From Ptychodera flava (Eukaryota > Hemichordata > Enteropneusta > Ptychoderidae), in contig NC_091931.1 of the NCBI RefSeq assembly GCF_041260155.1, forward strand, positions 17,745,166-17,809,165: 64,000 nt of DNA, in the 5' to 3' direction. The stretch's first letter is position 1. Each line of letters begins with the position of its first letter. The translations under genes were made by a program, and so were the position numbers. Shown here piece by piece: positions 36,040 to 48,689 of this stretch. The notes beneath the pieces are model-generated. The model saw only the letters and a list, made by a program, of their open reading frames with translations. It was not told the DNA's origin and searched no databases.

Positions 36040-36700
36040 CTATTGAAATCAATAAATATAAAGTCGCGTGGTACTTTGTTCCGTGCATACTGACATTTCT
36101 AAAAATATATGCTTTCTGCAAGTATATAGTGGGCGCATGCAATTTCGGAAAAAAAATTGTTCAAGACACATGCTCAGTCAATATAAAATGTATTCTTTTA
36201 CGTGAGTCACACACTGAGTAAAAACATAAAGGGCTAGTTCAAGTATTTTACCACCTTTCAACGTTCGTGCACAGTGGTTTCACAGTAGTATCCCATCAGT
36301 TGCATGATGTGACATTTTAGGGCCTCAATACGAAGGATAAATTATGGCAATTGTTAACGACAGTGTAAACATTTATATTAGCCTTTAATATGCTGATTGT
36401 TTTTATTCTGTAATTGCCCCTGGTTTTCGTTTTCACCATAAATATCGGAAATAAGGAACTCCTACAGCAGTAAAAACAATTAGTATTGTCGTCTAATATA
36501 AATATTGACATAATCATGAATGCTATATTAGTTATTTTCGAGCACACCAGAATAGATATTGGGAACGAACAGTACAAACAATTCACTTTCCAGTACACTA
36601 CAAATATCAGCAAAGCTTTGTCTTGCTACCTACTACATTCACTTGCAAGTAAAACTTTACATTTTCACTGCGAATCGTTTTCATGTAGACAAACTATACT
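36040..36700 (+). repeat. Decayed receptor 5' flank, probably of pseudogene 3
   Basis: Collinear with 27720-28100, sharing ACTGACATTTCTA.AAATA, GTATCCCATCA / GTATTCTATCA, GCATGATGTGAC and the following AT-rich part. It fits as the upstream flank of pseudogene 3, now separated from it by the transposons at 37.2-47.6 kb. Confidence 0.6.
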
Positions 36701-36942
36701 TTAGATGCTTCCTACCATAAAAGCAGGTAAGGCTATGTACAGTAGGGGTAGCAAAATAACCTATGACAAAGGCTAATAGGCACCTGCGGTTCTTGTGTGG
36801 TGGAGAAGCAAAGAGAAACACTATTGCAGGCATTTCAGTGTATCAAGCTGCTTACTTGGTACGGGTTACTATGACCACCGCTCTGCGATTCCATGGCCAA
36901 CTGAAATATATTTTACGATATATCTCTGTAATCAACGTACTT

Positions 36943-37021
36943 TTAACCCTTTGCACCCTGACCCCTGGTACTCTATGACGTCATCGGAAATTTATGTCCG
37001 AGCCGGGTTCAAAGGGTTAAA
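36943..37021. mobile_element. 79-bp MITE-like element
   Basis: Terminal inverted repeats TTTTAACCCTTTG / CAAAGGGTTAAA enclose about 50 bp that include the palindrome ATGACGTCAT. Its small size and terminal symmetry suggest a miniature inverted-repeat element; I see no second copy in the window. Confidence 0.45.
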
Positions 37022-37241
37022 GAGAATTACAATGGAAAGAAAGACTGAACATATACTTTATATGTTTCTCGCCCATCGTGTTTGAAAATAAATTCTTATT
37101 GATACTCCCATTTATGTTTTGTTTTGTGTATATGTCCTAAGATAAGTTTGTGCACCTGTTTATTTATTGTTAGATATCAACTGTTCTGGTGTCCCGCTGT
37201 ACAAAGTGAACTACAACCAATGCAAGGTGTTCGCTTTATTA

Positions 37242-40200
37242 GTCCAGTCACAGAGTAATATCATAGACAGAGTGGCAACACTTGCATGCCTTTTGTTCCA
37301 TGGTCGTCTCGGTAGACTATTGGCTTTTCATATTAAAATGAGCTTCAAAGGTGTTAAACGTTTGGGGGTTTGGTTTGTGGTTGATAATTACACGAGATTA
37401 TGCGAAACATACGACGAGATGGCATCGTACTGCCAGTCGCGTAGCAACCATAGTTACTTTGTGAGCTCTCAGGCCAGAAACACTGCCTCACGCCAATCAA
37501 AACATAACACGCCAGCAGTTTCATAAACATGTCCTTTCTTGGCGCACGTGTAAAAGACGGTGTGACTGACCGTAAACCATCGAGTAAAACCAGACAGTAT
37601 CGATAAAAGACTTTCAAATTTGGTTCAAACACACTCATTATATATTCATAAAAATATGAGAGGAATTTTTAAAACGGTAAAACCCACTTTCCTGAAGCTC
37701 AAAACACTCGCGTTTTCGCCAGCACATCAATTCCGATCAGCACCACACGACAACTACAACACAAGCTTTGTCGAACATACTTTCGCTTAACAATTGGTGA
37801 AAATCCGAAAATTACCGAAGGGTGCATGGTCGGCACTCTTCGGAAAAAGAGCCAAGAGCTTCGTGAGGCGAGGCAAACATGGATTGCTTACGTAACCGCT
37901 TCACGCCTTAAACAATAGCTGTTGCCACTCTGTCTATGATATTACTCTGTGGTCCAGTCAAAATAGGGTTAGATCCACCACAAATTGCAACAGAATTTTT
38001 TCTTCAAATGCATTTTAATGAGGTACCCAGAACAACATATTAAAAGTTTACTCGAATCCACCTTGGGGAACATGTCTAATTTGCAAAAATCAAATATGGC
38101 GGCCAACCATCCAACAAAATAACATAATTTGCTATATATCACATGTTAAACAAGCTGTTTCAGTGATTGCAAAGTCTGACACTAGTAATTTGGCCCAGGA
38201 AATTATTTTGGAGGTATAATGTTCCTTATAGGTACTTCATTAATTTGCATAATGCCAATATGGCGGCCAACATTCCTACAAAAGACATTTTTGGTCATAT
38301 ACCACGTATTAAACAAACTATTTCAGTGATTTTAAAGTTGAAAGTATATTTCTTTGGCATGGACAAACGATTTTTGATATGCTATGATTTGCATAGGTAA
38401 TTTGTTAATTTGCATAAATGCGATATGGTGGCCAAAATTCCTACAAAGGACATTATCGGTCATATACCACGCATTAAACAAGCTATTTCTTTGTTTTTAA
38501 AGTTTTAATATTTTTCTTGGGTATGAAGAAACACTTTTAGTGGCTCAATTTTTACAAAGGCCCTTTGATAATTTGCATAAATTAAATGTGGCTGCCAAAT
38601 TAATGCCTATGGCTTAATAGCTTCTAATATAAATAACGGTTTTGGTATAGTTTTTAGCACTAGGAAACTATCAAGAAGACATTGTTAAGTCCTTGGACAT
38701 TCATTTTTAAAATATTTTGATTTTTCTGTATATGACGCTGTTAATGAATGTTAGTCTTCTGAATGATATATTCTCTTTCTAAATATAACATTGAATTCAT
38801 CTGTGTGAGGCATTTTCGTAATTTGTAAGGGTGTTTAACACTCTACAGTGTCAAAGCATGTAATCTGTAATGTTTACTGTTAAAAAAAGACATGTTCAAA
38901 ATCTTTAGTTTTTAATTTATACTGAACCCCCTTCTTGTGGATGGGTGCATCTTTATAAGATCCCTTAGATGATAGGCAAGAAGTCATCACACATAACAGC
39001 AAAATACAATAAACACAACAAAGCTAAAAAAACAGAAAAAATGATATGACCGAAATGAAAAATGTCGTAACACACACAAATTGAAACTTAGAACTATTGC
39101 AAACAATGTCAGATTCATAAAAACTTTATGGACACACAAACTCAAAAAAATCTGAAAACTGTATGCTTTAGCAAAGACTTACAATTAGTCCAAACAAAGA
39201 ATCCAACACTATTACACAATACAAAGAAGTACATCTTGAGTCATTTTTCCAAGTGTCATTTTTCCAGATGTACATGTTTGTATCGTGTAACAGTTGGATT
39301 CTGTTTTGCTAATGAGTTGTTTGAATTAATTTTAACAATTTTCAATTTTTGTGAGTTTGTGTGTTGATCAAGTTTTTAAAAGTCTGATATTGTTTGTATC
39401 AGCGCTAAGTGTTAATTTGTCTGAACTGTGATATGTGTTATTTTTGGTCACATTATTTTATTTTTTGCGTTTTTATTATCTTTGTTGTGTTTATTGTATT
39501 TTTGCTCTTATATGTGATGACTGCTTGCTTATCGTCTAGGGGGATGTACAAAAGATGGACTCGTCCATAAGGAAGGGGTTCAGTCTAAATTGGAAACTAA
39601 AGATTTTGTCCACTACTTTTTTAAAACAGTAAACATTAAAGATTACATGTTTTAACACTGTAGAGTATAAAGCACCTATAAAATCACAAATAATGCCGTA
39701 CACAGATGAATCCAATGTTATATTCAGAAATATATTATTATTAGATGACTAACAATCATTAACGGTTGTCATATTTAGAAAAATCACAAATAATTGAAAT
39801 TGCATGACTTTCTTATATCTCAATAGTAAACTCACATCAACATATACGTATTTTAATCCGTTCGGAAGTCATATATGTAAGTCTACCAAATTTGCTTTAA
39901 CATTCTTTTCAAAATACAATATATTTATGGGGTATTTTAACGAATTCAGGTATCACAGACACCTATTAAAATAAACTTTTATTCTTAAATGGATCGTTAT
40001 TGTAAGTAACTTTACAGTATTTTTCCATATTTTTAAAAATAAATGTTCAGGGACTTAAGGTGGAGCTGCACGTTGCCAACACAGTTTTTTCGAAGAAATA
40101 TTTCTCATCTAAGATGACAAGGAAACCCGTACAAACTATTTTGTGAAATGTAATATTTCACTTGAAACAAGAGTATATCCTCATTCTAAAATGGCATGGG

Positions 40201-41773
40201 CTGAACGACTGACACTCAAAAAAGTGCTTAAAATCATGGTTAGCAAAATAAAAATGCCTCTAATTTTATAATGTAAGAATTTTATTGCAAAACAAAATAG
40301 TTGTTTTGTTATATAGCATTTAAAAACATAATGTGAAAATTTCTGAAAATATGACCGAGCCAGAACAGAGTTATATTCTTTGGAAATCTTGAAATTTGGA
40401 TAAAAGGGAAGCAAGAATTCTGGTGATTTGCATACATTTGCATACATAAACCCTTCTATATCATGCAACTTACGACCGCTTGCCAAGCTAAAAGGTGAAC
40501 TTAACCAATTTTTAATCTTGGGTTAACAAATTAATAAAAATTGGAAGAATATTTGCAAAAATATATTTTGAGCAAAATACAGTGCGTTAGGTACAGTGCC
40601 CTGTTGACAGTTTTTTCTTGACATTCCTATTCCTAAAAACTCTATCATAACCTTATTTATATTAGAAGCTATTTGGGCATTAATTTCGCAGCCATATTTA
40701 ATTTCTGAAAATCATCAAAGTGTCTTTTAAAAACATTTAACCACAAAAGGTGTTTCTTCATGCTCAAGAAATATAATTAAACTTCAAAATGGCTGAAATA
40801 GATTGTTCAATACATTTTATGACAGAAAATTTCTTTTGTATTTGATTTATGCAAATTAACGAAGTGCCAACGCAAATCATTCACCTCAAAACTCATTTGT
40901 CCACGCCAAAGAAATATACTTTTAACTTTGAAATCACAGAAATAGCTTGTTTAACCCTTTGACTGCTGTAATTTTTTACACCAAAATTTTAATGCAATCT
41001 TTTACCAATTTCTGTGAACATTTCTGTACGTTTTTTTTTCATAATTTTGGACCAAATGAATATCATTTTTCAGCAGCTACAGATTTTAATCAAAATTTTG
41101 GCAAAAAGCAGAAAAATTGACTGTGGTACATTTTATAAAGTTGACAAAAATAGACTTTGGCGCCCAAAGGGTTAATACATGGTATATGACAGAAAATGTC
41201 TTTTGTAGGTATGTTGGCAACCCTATTGGATTTATGCAAATTAACAAAGTACCTATGCAAATCATTGCATCTCGAAAAGTGTTTGTCCATGCCAAAGATA
41301 TACACTTTTAACTTTGAAATCTAATACTTTTGCAAATCATAGCATCATAGCATGCCTAAGAAATATACTTTTAACTTTAAAATCACTGAAATAGCTTGTT
41401 TAATACGTGGTATATGACCGAAAATGTCTTTTGTAGGAATGTTGGCCGCCATATTGGCATTATGCAAATTAATGAGGTGCCTATATGAAACATTATACCT
41501 CCAAAATGATTCTCTGAGCCGAATAACTAGTTTCAGACTTTGAAATCACTGAAATAGCTTGTTTAATATGTGATATATAGCCAATTATGTTATGTTGTTG
41601 GATGGTTGGCCGCCATATTTGATTTATGCAAATTAGACATATTTCCCCAAGGTGGATTCGAGTAAACTTTTAATATGTTGTTCTGGGTACCTCATTAAAA
41701 TGCATTCTGAAGAAAAAAAATCTGTTGCAATTTGTGGTGGGTTAGGTGCCAAAATCTCGTAGATTGACTGGAC
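37242..41773. mobile_element. Long palindromic DNA transposon, copy 2 (interrupted)
   Basis: The same element as 5333-9304. It starts GTCCAGT at 37242 and ends GACTGGAC at 41773, with TA on both sides (37240-37241 and 41774-41775). The left end is split after seven bases by a 703-bp element, so the rest of the left arm resumes at 37952. Without the nested element and its duplication it is about 3.8 kb. It lacks the extra 0.9 kb present in copy 1. Its arms carry the same TATGCAAATT and GCGGCCAA motifs. No transposase is seen. Confidence 0.85.
37249..37951. mobile_element. 703-bp element with perfect 32-bp terminal inverted repeats
   Basis: The left end 37249-37280 begins CACAGAGTAATATCATAGAC and is the exact reverse complement of 37920-37951. 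The element is flanked by GTCCAGT on both sides (37242-37248 and 37952-37958), which is the target duplicated from the end of the larger transposon. The duplication can be read as 7 bp, or as 8 bp (GTCCAGTC) with one irregular base. Elements with 8-bp duplications include hAT and P superfamilies, but no transposase is present to decide. Frames inside it show no known domain. Confidence 0.9.
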
Positions 41774-41775
41774 TA

Positions 41776-42620
41776 TGTATTCAGCTTGCACTTGGTGACG
41801 TGCCGCACCTCAGCAAACGCCTGCCAGGAAGATATCATTTCCAGTTTGCTGGCAAGACAAGTCTTTATATACACGCCAAGTTAAGATGTTGATAAAATTA
41901 TCCTTTCAGATCAATGATAAAATTGATAGCATTCTTATCCATGCTATGGTGAAATGACTGCAGAGAAAGAAACATGCGGAGAAGCACCTCTTTTTTGAAG
42001 AATATTTTGTACATTTAAACAAGACTTTTGACTGGATTGACATTTGTGAATAACGAGGCGCGCGACCCCTTTTGTTTTCAAATTTAGTGTAAATAATCAG
42101 AACTGTTTGTCAAGGATCTTATCATGAAATATCAAGCCGTCTGTTTGGATTATTGGACAGAAGTCCACAAAAATAATCGTTGCATTCTTTATGTTATCAT
42201 TACTTATACTGTTTAAAGTTTGCGCAAGTCTCAATAAAGATCTGTTTTTTCAGAAGTTTACAACTATTCATAATATGGGTGTTCATTCAACTTTACCTCC
42301 ATCGATAAACACGAAGTATCGTTCTTAGAGCATAGCTAAGGGAAATTTGGAGAGTATTTGAGCGGAACTGGTAACACCAACAGAACGCCAAAGTAAGTAC
42401 GACATTTGTCGTTCAAAACCTTCTCTATACGTCGATCACACGATGTCAAAGTGGGTGACACGACATTCTCGTTCACTTTAAGGACCGAACGACCAGCCAA
42501 CGGCGTGAGAAAAGAAATTTAATCGAAAGATGGCAGCAGATGATTTCATCACACACAGTATCATATTTTAGAAGCTGGCACCAAGCTGTGATACCAGTTC
42601 TACGTCTTTAACTTTAGCTG
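41776..42620. other. Unassigned sequence
   Basis: No gene and no repeat recognised between the two large transposons. Confidence 0.3.
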
Positions 42621-43489
42621 CCTATTTAGAGCTGTATAGAATACAAATGGTTCCTCATTGGCAGTCTGGAAAACCAGAATAGTCAGGTGGCTTAGCAACA
42701 AAAAACAGCAAGATCGTTACACGGATGACAAAAGTGCCAAATTTGCTACAGAGGTTCATATATGTGTGTAGATCAACATTAGCTATTGCCCCAAACATTT
42801 GGGCCACTGGAAAGGCTCAATGACGTCATAAATTCAAAATGGCCGCCATTATATTGCTTAAAATGGTAAAATACGGTTTATTCAGCCAGTTTTCAATATT
42901 CTTTTGAATAAACTGACACAAACATTCTCAGTTATAAATAAAACATTGAATTGATACAAATTAATTATTATGATGACGTCATAAAGCCAAAATGGCCGAC
43001 CAAATTCAAAATGTCCGCCGTTTCATTGTCTAAAATGTTTAAAACACTGTTAATTAAGTCTGTTTTCAGCATTTATCTCTTGAACTGAAAGTAACACCCG
43101 AATTACAGAAAAACATATAATTGATGCAAATTAATTTTTGAGATGAAGTCATAAAACCAAAATGGCAACCGAAAGTTACAAAATGGACGATTATGAAGTT
43201 TACTATGCTTGGTACAATAGCCCATTTACGTGACAAAATGATAGTTTAAAGGCAATGTACTATTTGTATTAATATATTCCATAAACTCAAAGTGAAAGAT
43301 AATTGTATCAAATCTTAGCCAATAAGTTCAACACAAGTAAAAAGCTCTTGTGAGATTATTGATTATTAAACAGTGGTCTGTGTTTGAAAACTTTAATCGA
43401 TATAAAGGAAATGAAGGCAACTTCACACACTGGTTCTACCTGTGCTTGTGATACGGTATAGTGAGTAGATCAATGTGGTTTCGTGATAA

Positions 43490-43867
43490 GGGGCAACATC
43501 AAAAGTTCAATATAATAAATCTAACTTAATTGCTTAAGTTTGGCCTCAGACCCCCCCCCCCCCACCCCCTTCTAACTTAACTGACCTAAAATTGAAAAAC
43601 ATTGCGGACTCATACCCTGTAATAATTCTTTCAAAGGACATACCAATGTACCATTGAATTACATAAAAATTGAAAACCACTATAAAGTAACAAAAATACG
43701 GGTGACTGGATCGGTTTTAGCGTACAAAAAACAGCCTTGAAATCGTAAAATTTGCCAAAAAGACGTTAAATTGTTTTTGACTGCACAGAAATTAATTTGG
43801 CCAACCCCCCACCCCCAAACTTAAGCAATTAAGTTTTTTTCAAATATCGATCTTTTGACGTCGCCCC
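43490..43867. mobile_element. 378-bp MITE nested in the left arm
   Basis: It begins GGGGCAACATCAAAAG and ends with the complement CTTTTGACGTCGCCCC. The arms continue to ACTTAATTGCTTAAGTTTGG and its complement, with C-runs just inside both arms (43551 and 43806). The right arm of the host element has no such sequence between GATAA and the following block, so this is an insertion. A TAA lies near both ends but the target duplication is not clean. Confidence 0.75.
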
Positions 43868-44059
43868 TTTAAAGGGAGACATTGTGAGAAATCAGTGAAT
43901 CGATAGTGCTTTGACCCTCGTTATGTGACCTTGTCCCAGAAACAAAAAGTTTTTATGTCGATGATTCCTCCTAGAGGCATTTCGGGCCAAAGTGGGGTCC
44001 CTTCTTCAGTCACTTGAATGGTTTTGTATTCCCACATGCTCAGTTCAATGGTAGCCATT

Positions 44060-46440
44060 GTTCATCAAAGAGAGATGCTAAGATCATTATGTTGTGGTCT
44101 GATTGTTGCGTGAATCTTTGCTCTGACCGTTCATTTGTACTATCCTTGTGTCTGGATTTTGCTTGAAGGAGGATATCTTGTATGTTTTTCTTCCTTTTAA
44201 ACATTATTATAGGTTTTCTGGAAAAACTATGGCCAGCTTTTAATCGCCCTTCCTTATTTTCCAGTTTCTTATCACACTGTTTGATTAGGCTGATTTTGAT
44301 GACGTTGTTCTGGCAAGTTTTTTGTTCCATCATTACTCTTATTTTTGTTGATGAAGGATGTCTGACGTTTTGATACATTAACTTCTTTTTGATACAAGCT
44401 ATCTCTTTCTTTTTTTATCTCGTTGTTGAAGTTTTGGCATTGAGAAATTGACCTTTTTTATGAAGTCCATATTGTTTTGCATGTACGAACATATCTGAGT
44501 ACTTCACCTTCAATGAAGCATTTGAAGGTTGGTGGCAGATAAATATCATCAAATCGTTTTGTGTGGGTTTTAAAATTGAGCCATCTCTCTCGATTGCGTC
44601 TCTGACTTTTGAAGACCACAAGGTAAAGGTTAGTCTGGCAGAGACCCGCGATTTGCGTTCTTCCCTTTCGGAACACGCGCGCGCCCTTCAGAGACGCGAC
44701 GCGAATCCCAGGGTCTGGACGTTCTTGCAAGCGACCGGTCAGATTTCTGCCTGATCCAGGTACTTTATAGAACTCCACACATCCGTTAATCAAAAAAAAA
44801 TGACAAGTACCATAGCCAAATGAAATTAAAAATGAAAAATAAAAACATACCGCGTATATAGGTCTACAGCTAATAGTATATATTCTCTCCGCCCAGTTAG
44901 ATAGGTGTTTCTTTTGACGTCACTACCTTATGAATATTCATATACTTGCAAGAACTGACAGTCGCTGTGTCTAGCAGCGCGTGCTCACAGCTACGCAGCG
45001 TAGCCTTCGAATGCAGGCCCACCGTGGGCGCGCACAAAACAAGGCACAGTGACTGTGGAGAGTCTAGGTAAAGGTATGAGATTTTGTCGATAGAATGTTC
45101 AATTATGGATCCCCAAGTTGAACGTAGGGTACAGGGTGTTGCACTCCTCAACAAATGTTCTGAATAATAGAAGTTGATGTTCCATTCCTTTGTAAATCAT
45201 GAAAATGTCACCTTTTAAATTTCCATACGAATATTTGACCGGATTTAATATAACTTTCTCCGTTTCATGGTATGTGATATCAGCTATTTCTGACGAGCCC
45301 TTTCTGCATCCATAGATTTGCTTGTATTTTTCTTTGTTGAATTAAAAAATGTTGCGTTTCAGAATAATCAACAGTAAGGATTTCATGTACGTTGTTGGTG
45401 GGTTTTTGTATCATATCAGTTGGCTGGTACTGTTTAAGAGTCCAACGCTACGATCGCTGCATTTATGGCTTCATTTTTGGCATGTTTTTGTACATTGATA
45501 CAACGTCCAATGTTACCAGAATAGAGTTTGCTTGTTTTTTATTGATTCTAATTAGTTAATAAAGTTTTTTGTGTCCCTGACATAATGTGAGTCATCTTTA
45601 CACGATTGGTTTTATGACAAAGTCTAGAAATTCCGGCATTTGGTTTATTGGGCTCGAGCACCATTTCTATTTAGACGTTGGAATGATTGTTCCTTCTGCT
45701 TTGGTTTTGTTTATTTTTGGCAGGAGATACCATTGTGGTGTACAAATTATTCTACTTATGGAAATGGGGAAACTGTAAATCACCTTGTCAATGATCTTCT
45801 TGTCGCAGATAAGTGATTTCATATACAATATCCACCAAATAGTTAATGTCGCAAAGTGTAATAGTGTAGATTTCGTAGCTGTCTATAATTTTCTTTAATG
45901 TCATTTGCCTTATTCACAATCGATATGCCTATTCCTTTATTGATGGGTTTTATTGAGATGTGTTTGTTTTCAGACAGATTGTTCGGGGCAGTCTTTTCTG
46001 CTAGAGTCATGTTCTTTCTGATGTGGGTTATGAATGGAATTTCCTCTATCAATCTAAGTTGCTTCGAGACAGTTTTACAATTTTTAGGTTTTCCGCTGTT
46101 AGTAGTGTCGAACATGGACTTATCTTAGAACAGATGTCTGATTGATTGATTGTTTGTTTCTCATGATATTGCACAATCATATGATGCGAATAAATTTGTT
46201 GATATCTCATACGACAATTTTTCTGTATAGGCACTTCGGAGTGGGAATAAATTTCAAGCCTTTGCTTAATGCTTTGATTGCAACATTTGTTAAGGTTTGA
46301 TTTGTAAGATTGTTGATGAATCTGAGAATCTTTCTGAGTTCTTGTCTTTGTTTAACCTTCCATTTCTGTTTATGTTCTTCCTGGCGTTTTTTATGTTTTT
46401 GGTTTCCAAACAGCAAAACGAGACCAAAAATGAAAGGCAA
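44060..46440 (-). pseudogene. Decayed Penelope-like element reverse transcriptase
   Basis: Conserved Penelope reverse-transcriptase blocks appear in order on the minus strand but in shifting frames with many stops. NLTNQTLTNV / LSKGLKFIPTPK lies near 46300-46240. SIKPINKGIGISIVNKA lies near 45960-45900. YLLPKINKTKAEG near 45740 matches the family's LLPKIHK motif. ILVTLDVVSMYKNMP near 45510-45480 is the first catalytic aspartate block. GDIFMIYKGMEHQLL near 45220 occupies the DDIF position with one aspartate lost. KPIIMFKRKKNIQDILLQAK near 44210 is the C-terminal block. I see no GIY-YIG endonuclease. A 435-bp insertion interrupts it. The element is inactive. Confidence 0.75.
44631..45065. mobile_element. 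435-bp insertion with 10-bp target duplication
   Basis: AGGTAAAGGT stands immediately before (44621-44630) and after (45066-45075) this segment, inside the Penelope remnant. The insert has a GC-rich left part containing GCGCGCGCCC, and its ends (AGTCTGGCAGAGAC and GACTGTGGAGAGTCT) are only weakly inverted copies of each other. A 10-bp duplication is compatible with Mutator-like elements among others. No coding sequence is recognised. Confidence 0.75.
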
Positions 46441-47674
46441 AGACGCTTTTCATAAAATTCACGAAAGCTGCAAAAAAGTAAGCTAAGCTAGCTTCAAAAA
46501 GCAAAAAAGTCTTCTCTTTGTTCATAAAATTCTGGCCAAATGGTCTTTTTTAGGCCAGCACATCCTCCAAAAAGAGAACTATTGTAGCACAAAACTATGT
46601 GTCTATCACCACACATCGAGACATAAAAAACCCAGAAAATTCAACAAACGAAAAAGGCTTCTGAAACAAAGGAAGCAAAAGACCAAAATCACAAACATAA
46701 AACCTTTTTTCAGGGACCAAGGTCACATGACCAGGGTCAAGGCATGATTTATTCACCGGTTTCTTGCCATGTTTTTCGTTATCATGAAATCACACTACTA
46801 TTGATCTACTCTCTATATCATAACACTTTCAGAGGTAGAACCGATGGGTAAAGTTGCCTTCATTTCCTTTATATTGATTCAGTTTTCAGACAGAGGCCAT
46901 TGTTAAATAATCAAAAATTTCATAATAGTTTTTAACTTGTGTTGAGCTTATTGGCTAAGTTTTGGTACATTTATCATTTATTTTGAGTTTATGGATCATC
47001 AAGACAAATTGTACATTACCGTTAAACTATCATTTTGCCATGTAAATGGGCTATTGTACTAAGCATAGCGAATTTCATAATAGGCCATTTTGTAATTTTT
47101 GATTGCCATTTTGGTTTTATGACATCATCACAATAATTAATTTGCATCAATTATGTTTTGTCTGTAGTTTGGCGTGTTCCCATTTCAGGCACTAAAATGC
47201 TGGAATTAGGCTTAATTAACAGTATTTGAACATTATCAGACGACATTATGGGGATATTTTGAATTTGGTCGGCCATTTTGGCTTGATGACGTCATCATAA
47301 TAATTGATTTGCATCAATTTATGTTTATTTGTAATTTGGAATGTTTGTGTCAGTTTATTCAAGAAAATCTTGAAAACTGCCTTAATTAGACGTACTTTAC
47401 CATTTTTAAGCGTTATAATGGTGGCCATTTTGAATTTATGACGTCATCGAGCCTGTCCGGTGGCCCAAATTTTTGGAGCAATGGCTAATATTGATCTACA
47501 CATATATGCGAATATCTCTAGCAAATTTGGCACTTTTGTCATCCGTGTAACGATATTTTTGTTAAGCCATCTGACTAGAATAGCACAAAAACGCTATCTT
47601 GGCCGTACTCAAGATCTATAAAATAGTCTTGGTTCTTGGTTCTTTAGGGCTTGTAAATCGACGTTGTAAATGAA

Positions 47675-48336
47675 TAGGAGGCAGGACCAGCTGCCATTTG
47701 TTCATTTGAGTTGCATCTCATGGGAGATGGATGTTTTATTCTTCTGTTGAGATGAAGTAAGTCGTACATTTTCAGCATGAAAGTGGAACTGATAAGTCTC
47801 AATAAGGCCGTATCGTCCTGAAAATGTAATTTTTGAGCCATACCGTTTCAGTAAAGTTCGATTCTGCAGGAAAAATCTGGAAGGACGACAGTCTGACTTT
47901 GTTGCTGGTCATAAAGGATTCCATTATTTTCCCTCCCTTCAAAAACTACATCTATGAATGGAATGATATGTACGAAGGCAATGATAGCTCAGAAGGAGAT
48001 GATCAACATGGAGTAAGAGTAGGCACCAATTATGCTGCGCCTACGTATGGCATAATATCGGTGAATGTTTTTGTCCTGATTCTAGGGCTTGTCGGCAACT
48101 GCACATTCATGTATGTAACTTTGAAAGTGCCATCGATGAGAACAGTGTTAAACATCTATCTGAAGAACCTCTGTGTTGCTGACATTGTTTCTCGTGTTGG
48201 GCATCGCGACCGAGATCGTCGATTATATCAGTTACATTAATGCAATTAATGATATAATATCACTAACCTCATGTACGGCATCAGTGTCATTCCGTAGATT
48301 ACTGCACTCTTCGTCATGACTGTAGTCAGTATTGAC

Positions 48337-48338
<2 letters not shown>
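47675..48338 (+). pseudogene. TRH-receptor-like GPCR pseudogene 3, truncated at DRY
   Basis: The leader (from about 47675) and the first three helices of a receptor are readable. The start codon is ATA instead of ATG (CATAAAGGATTCC at 47910 versus CATGAATAATTCC). The N-terminus keeps YIYEWNDMY and NDSSEGD, TM1 has LGLVGNCTFMYVT, and TM2 begins LNIYLKNLCVAD. A frameshift after CVAD and further lesions follow. The end of TM3 is still visible in another frame as ITALFVMTVVSIDRY. The TAT codon of DRY merges directly with an AT microsatellite, after which no receptor sequence resumes. It is the most divergent of the later copies, for example DDQHGVRVGTN where the others have a tyrosine-rich stretch. 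Confidence 0.85.

Positions 48339-48428
<90 letters not shown>
48339..48428. repeat. (AT)45 microsatellite at the end of pseudogene 3
   Basis: Ninety bases of pure AT that start within the tyrosine codon of the DRY motif. Sequence on the far side does not resemble a receptor, so the tract marks a breakpoint. Confidence 0.95.
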
Positions 48429-48434
<6 letters not shown>

Positions 48435-48689
48435 GTGGTGGACACTAGACACAGCTTCCCTGTAGCTGTTTATATGCCATATTTTAGAGTGGTCACTGCG
48501 AGCTAAAGAATTCACTCTAACCATTGTATTGTCATGAAAATGTAGACACGATCAAACTGCAAATAAGCCTTGCTGTACTTCTGAATTCATCATCACAAAG
48601 ACACAAATATAGATTAAGCAAAGTTACATAACCAATATTGCTCTCAAAATATAATCTTGCAATAGTAATTTAGAGACACATTATTAACT

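Larger units (their letters stand above)
42640..47615. mobile_element. 5-kb long-inverted-repeat element enclosing a Penelope-like remnant
   Basis: The left arm (about 42640-43960) and right arm (about 46690-47615) are inverted copies. GTTACACGGATGACAAAAGT near 42716 is answered by ACTTTTGTCATCCGTGTAAC near 47532. The GACGTCATAAATTCAAAATG / GGCCGCCAT segments and the GTGAGTAGATCAAT block also match in inversion. The arms contain internal units of about 185 bp. The middle holds a decayed Penelope-type reverse transcriptase. Outer ends are approximate and no target duplication was found. Penelope elements can carry inverted terminal units, but an unrelated foldback element invaded by Penelope is equally possible. 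Confidence 0.75.
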
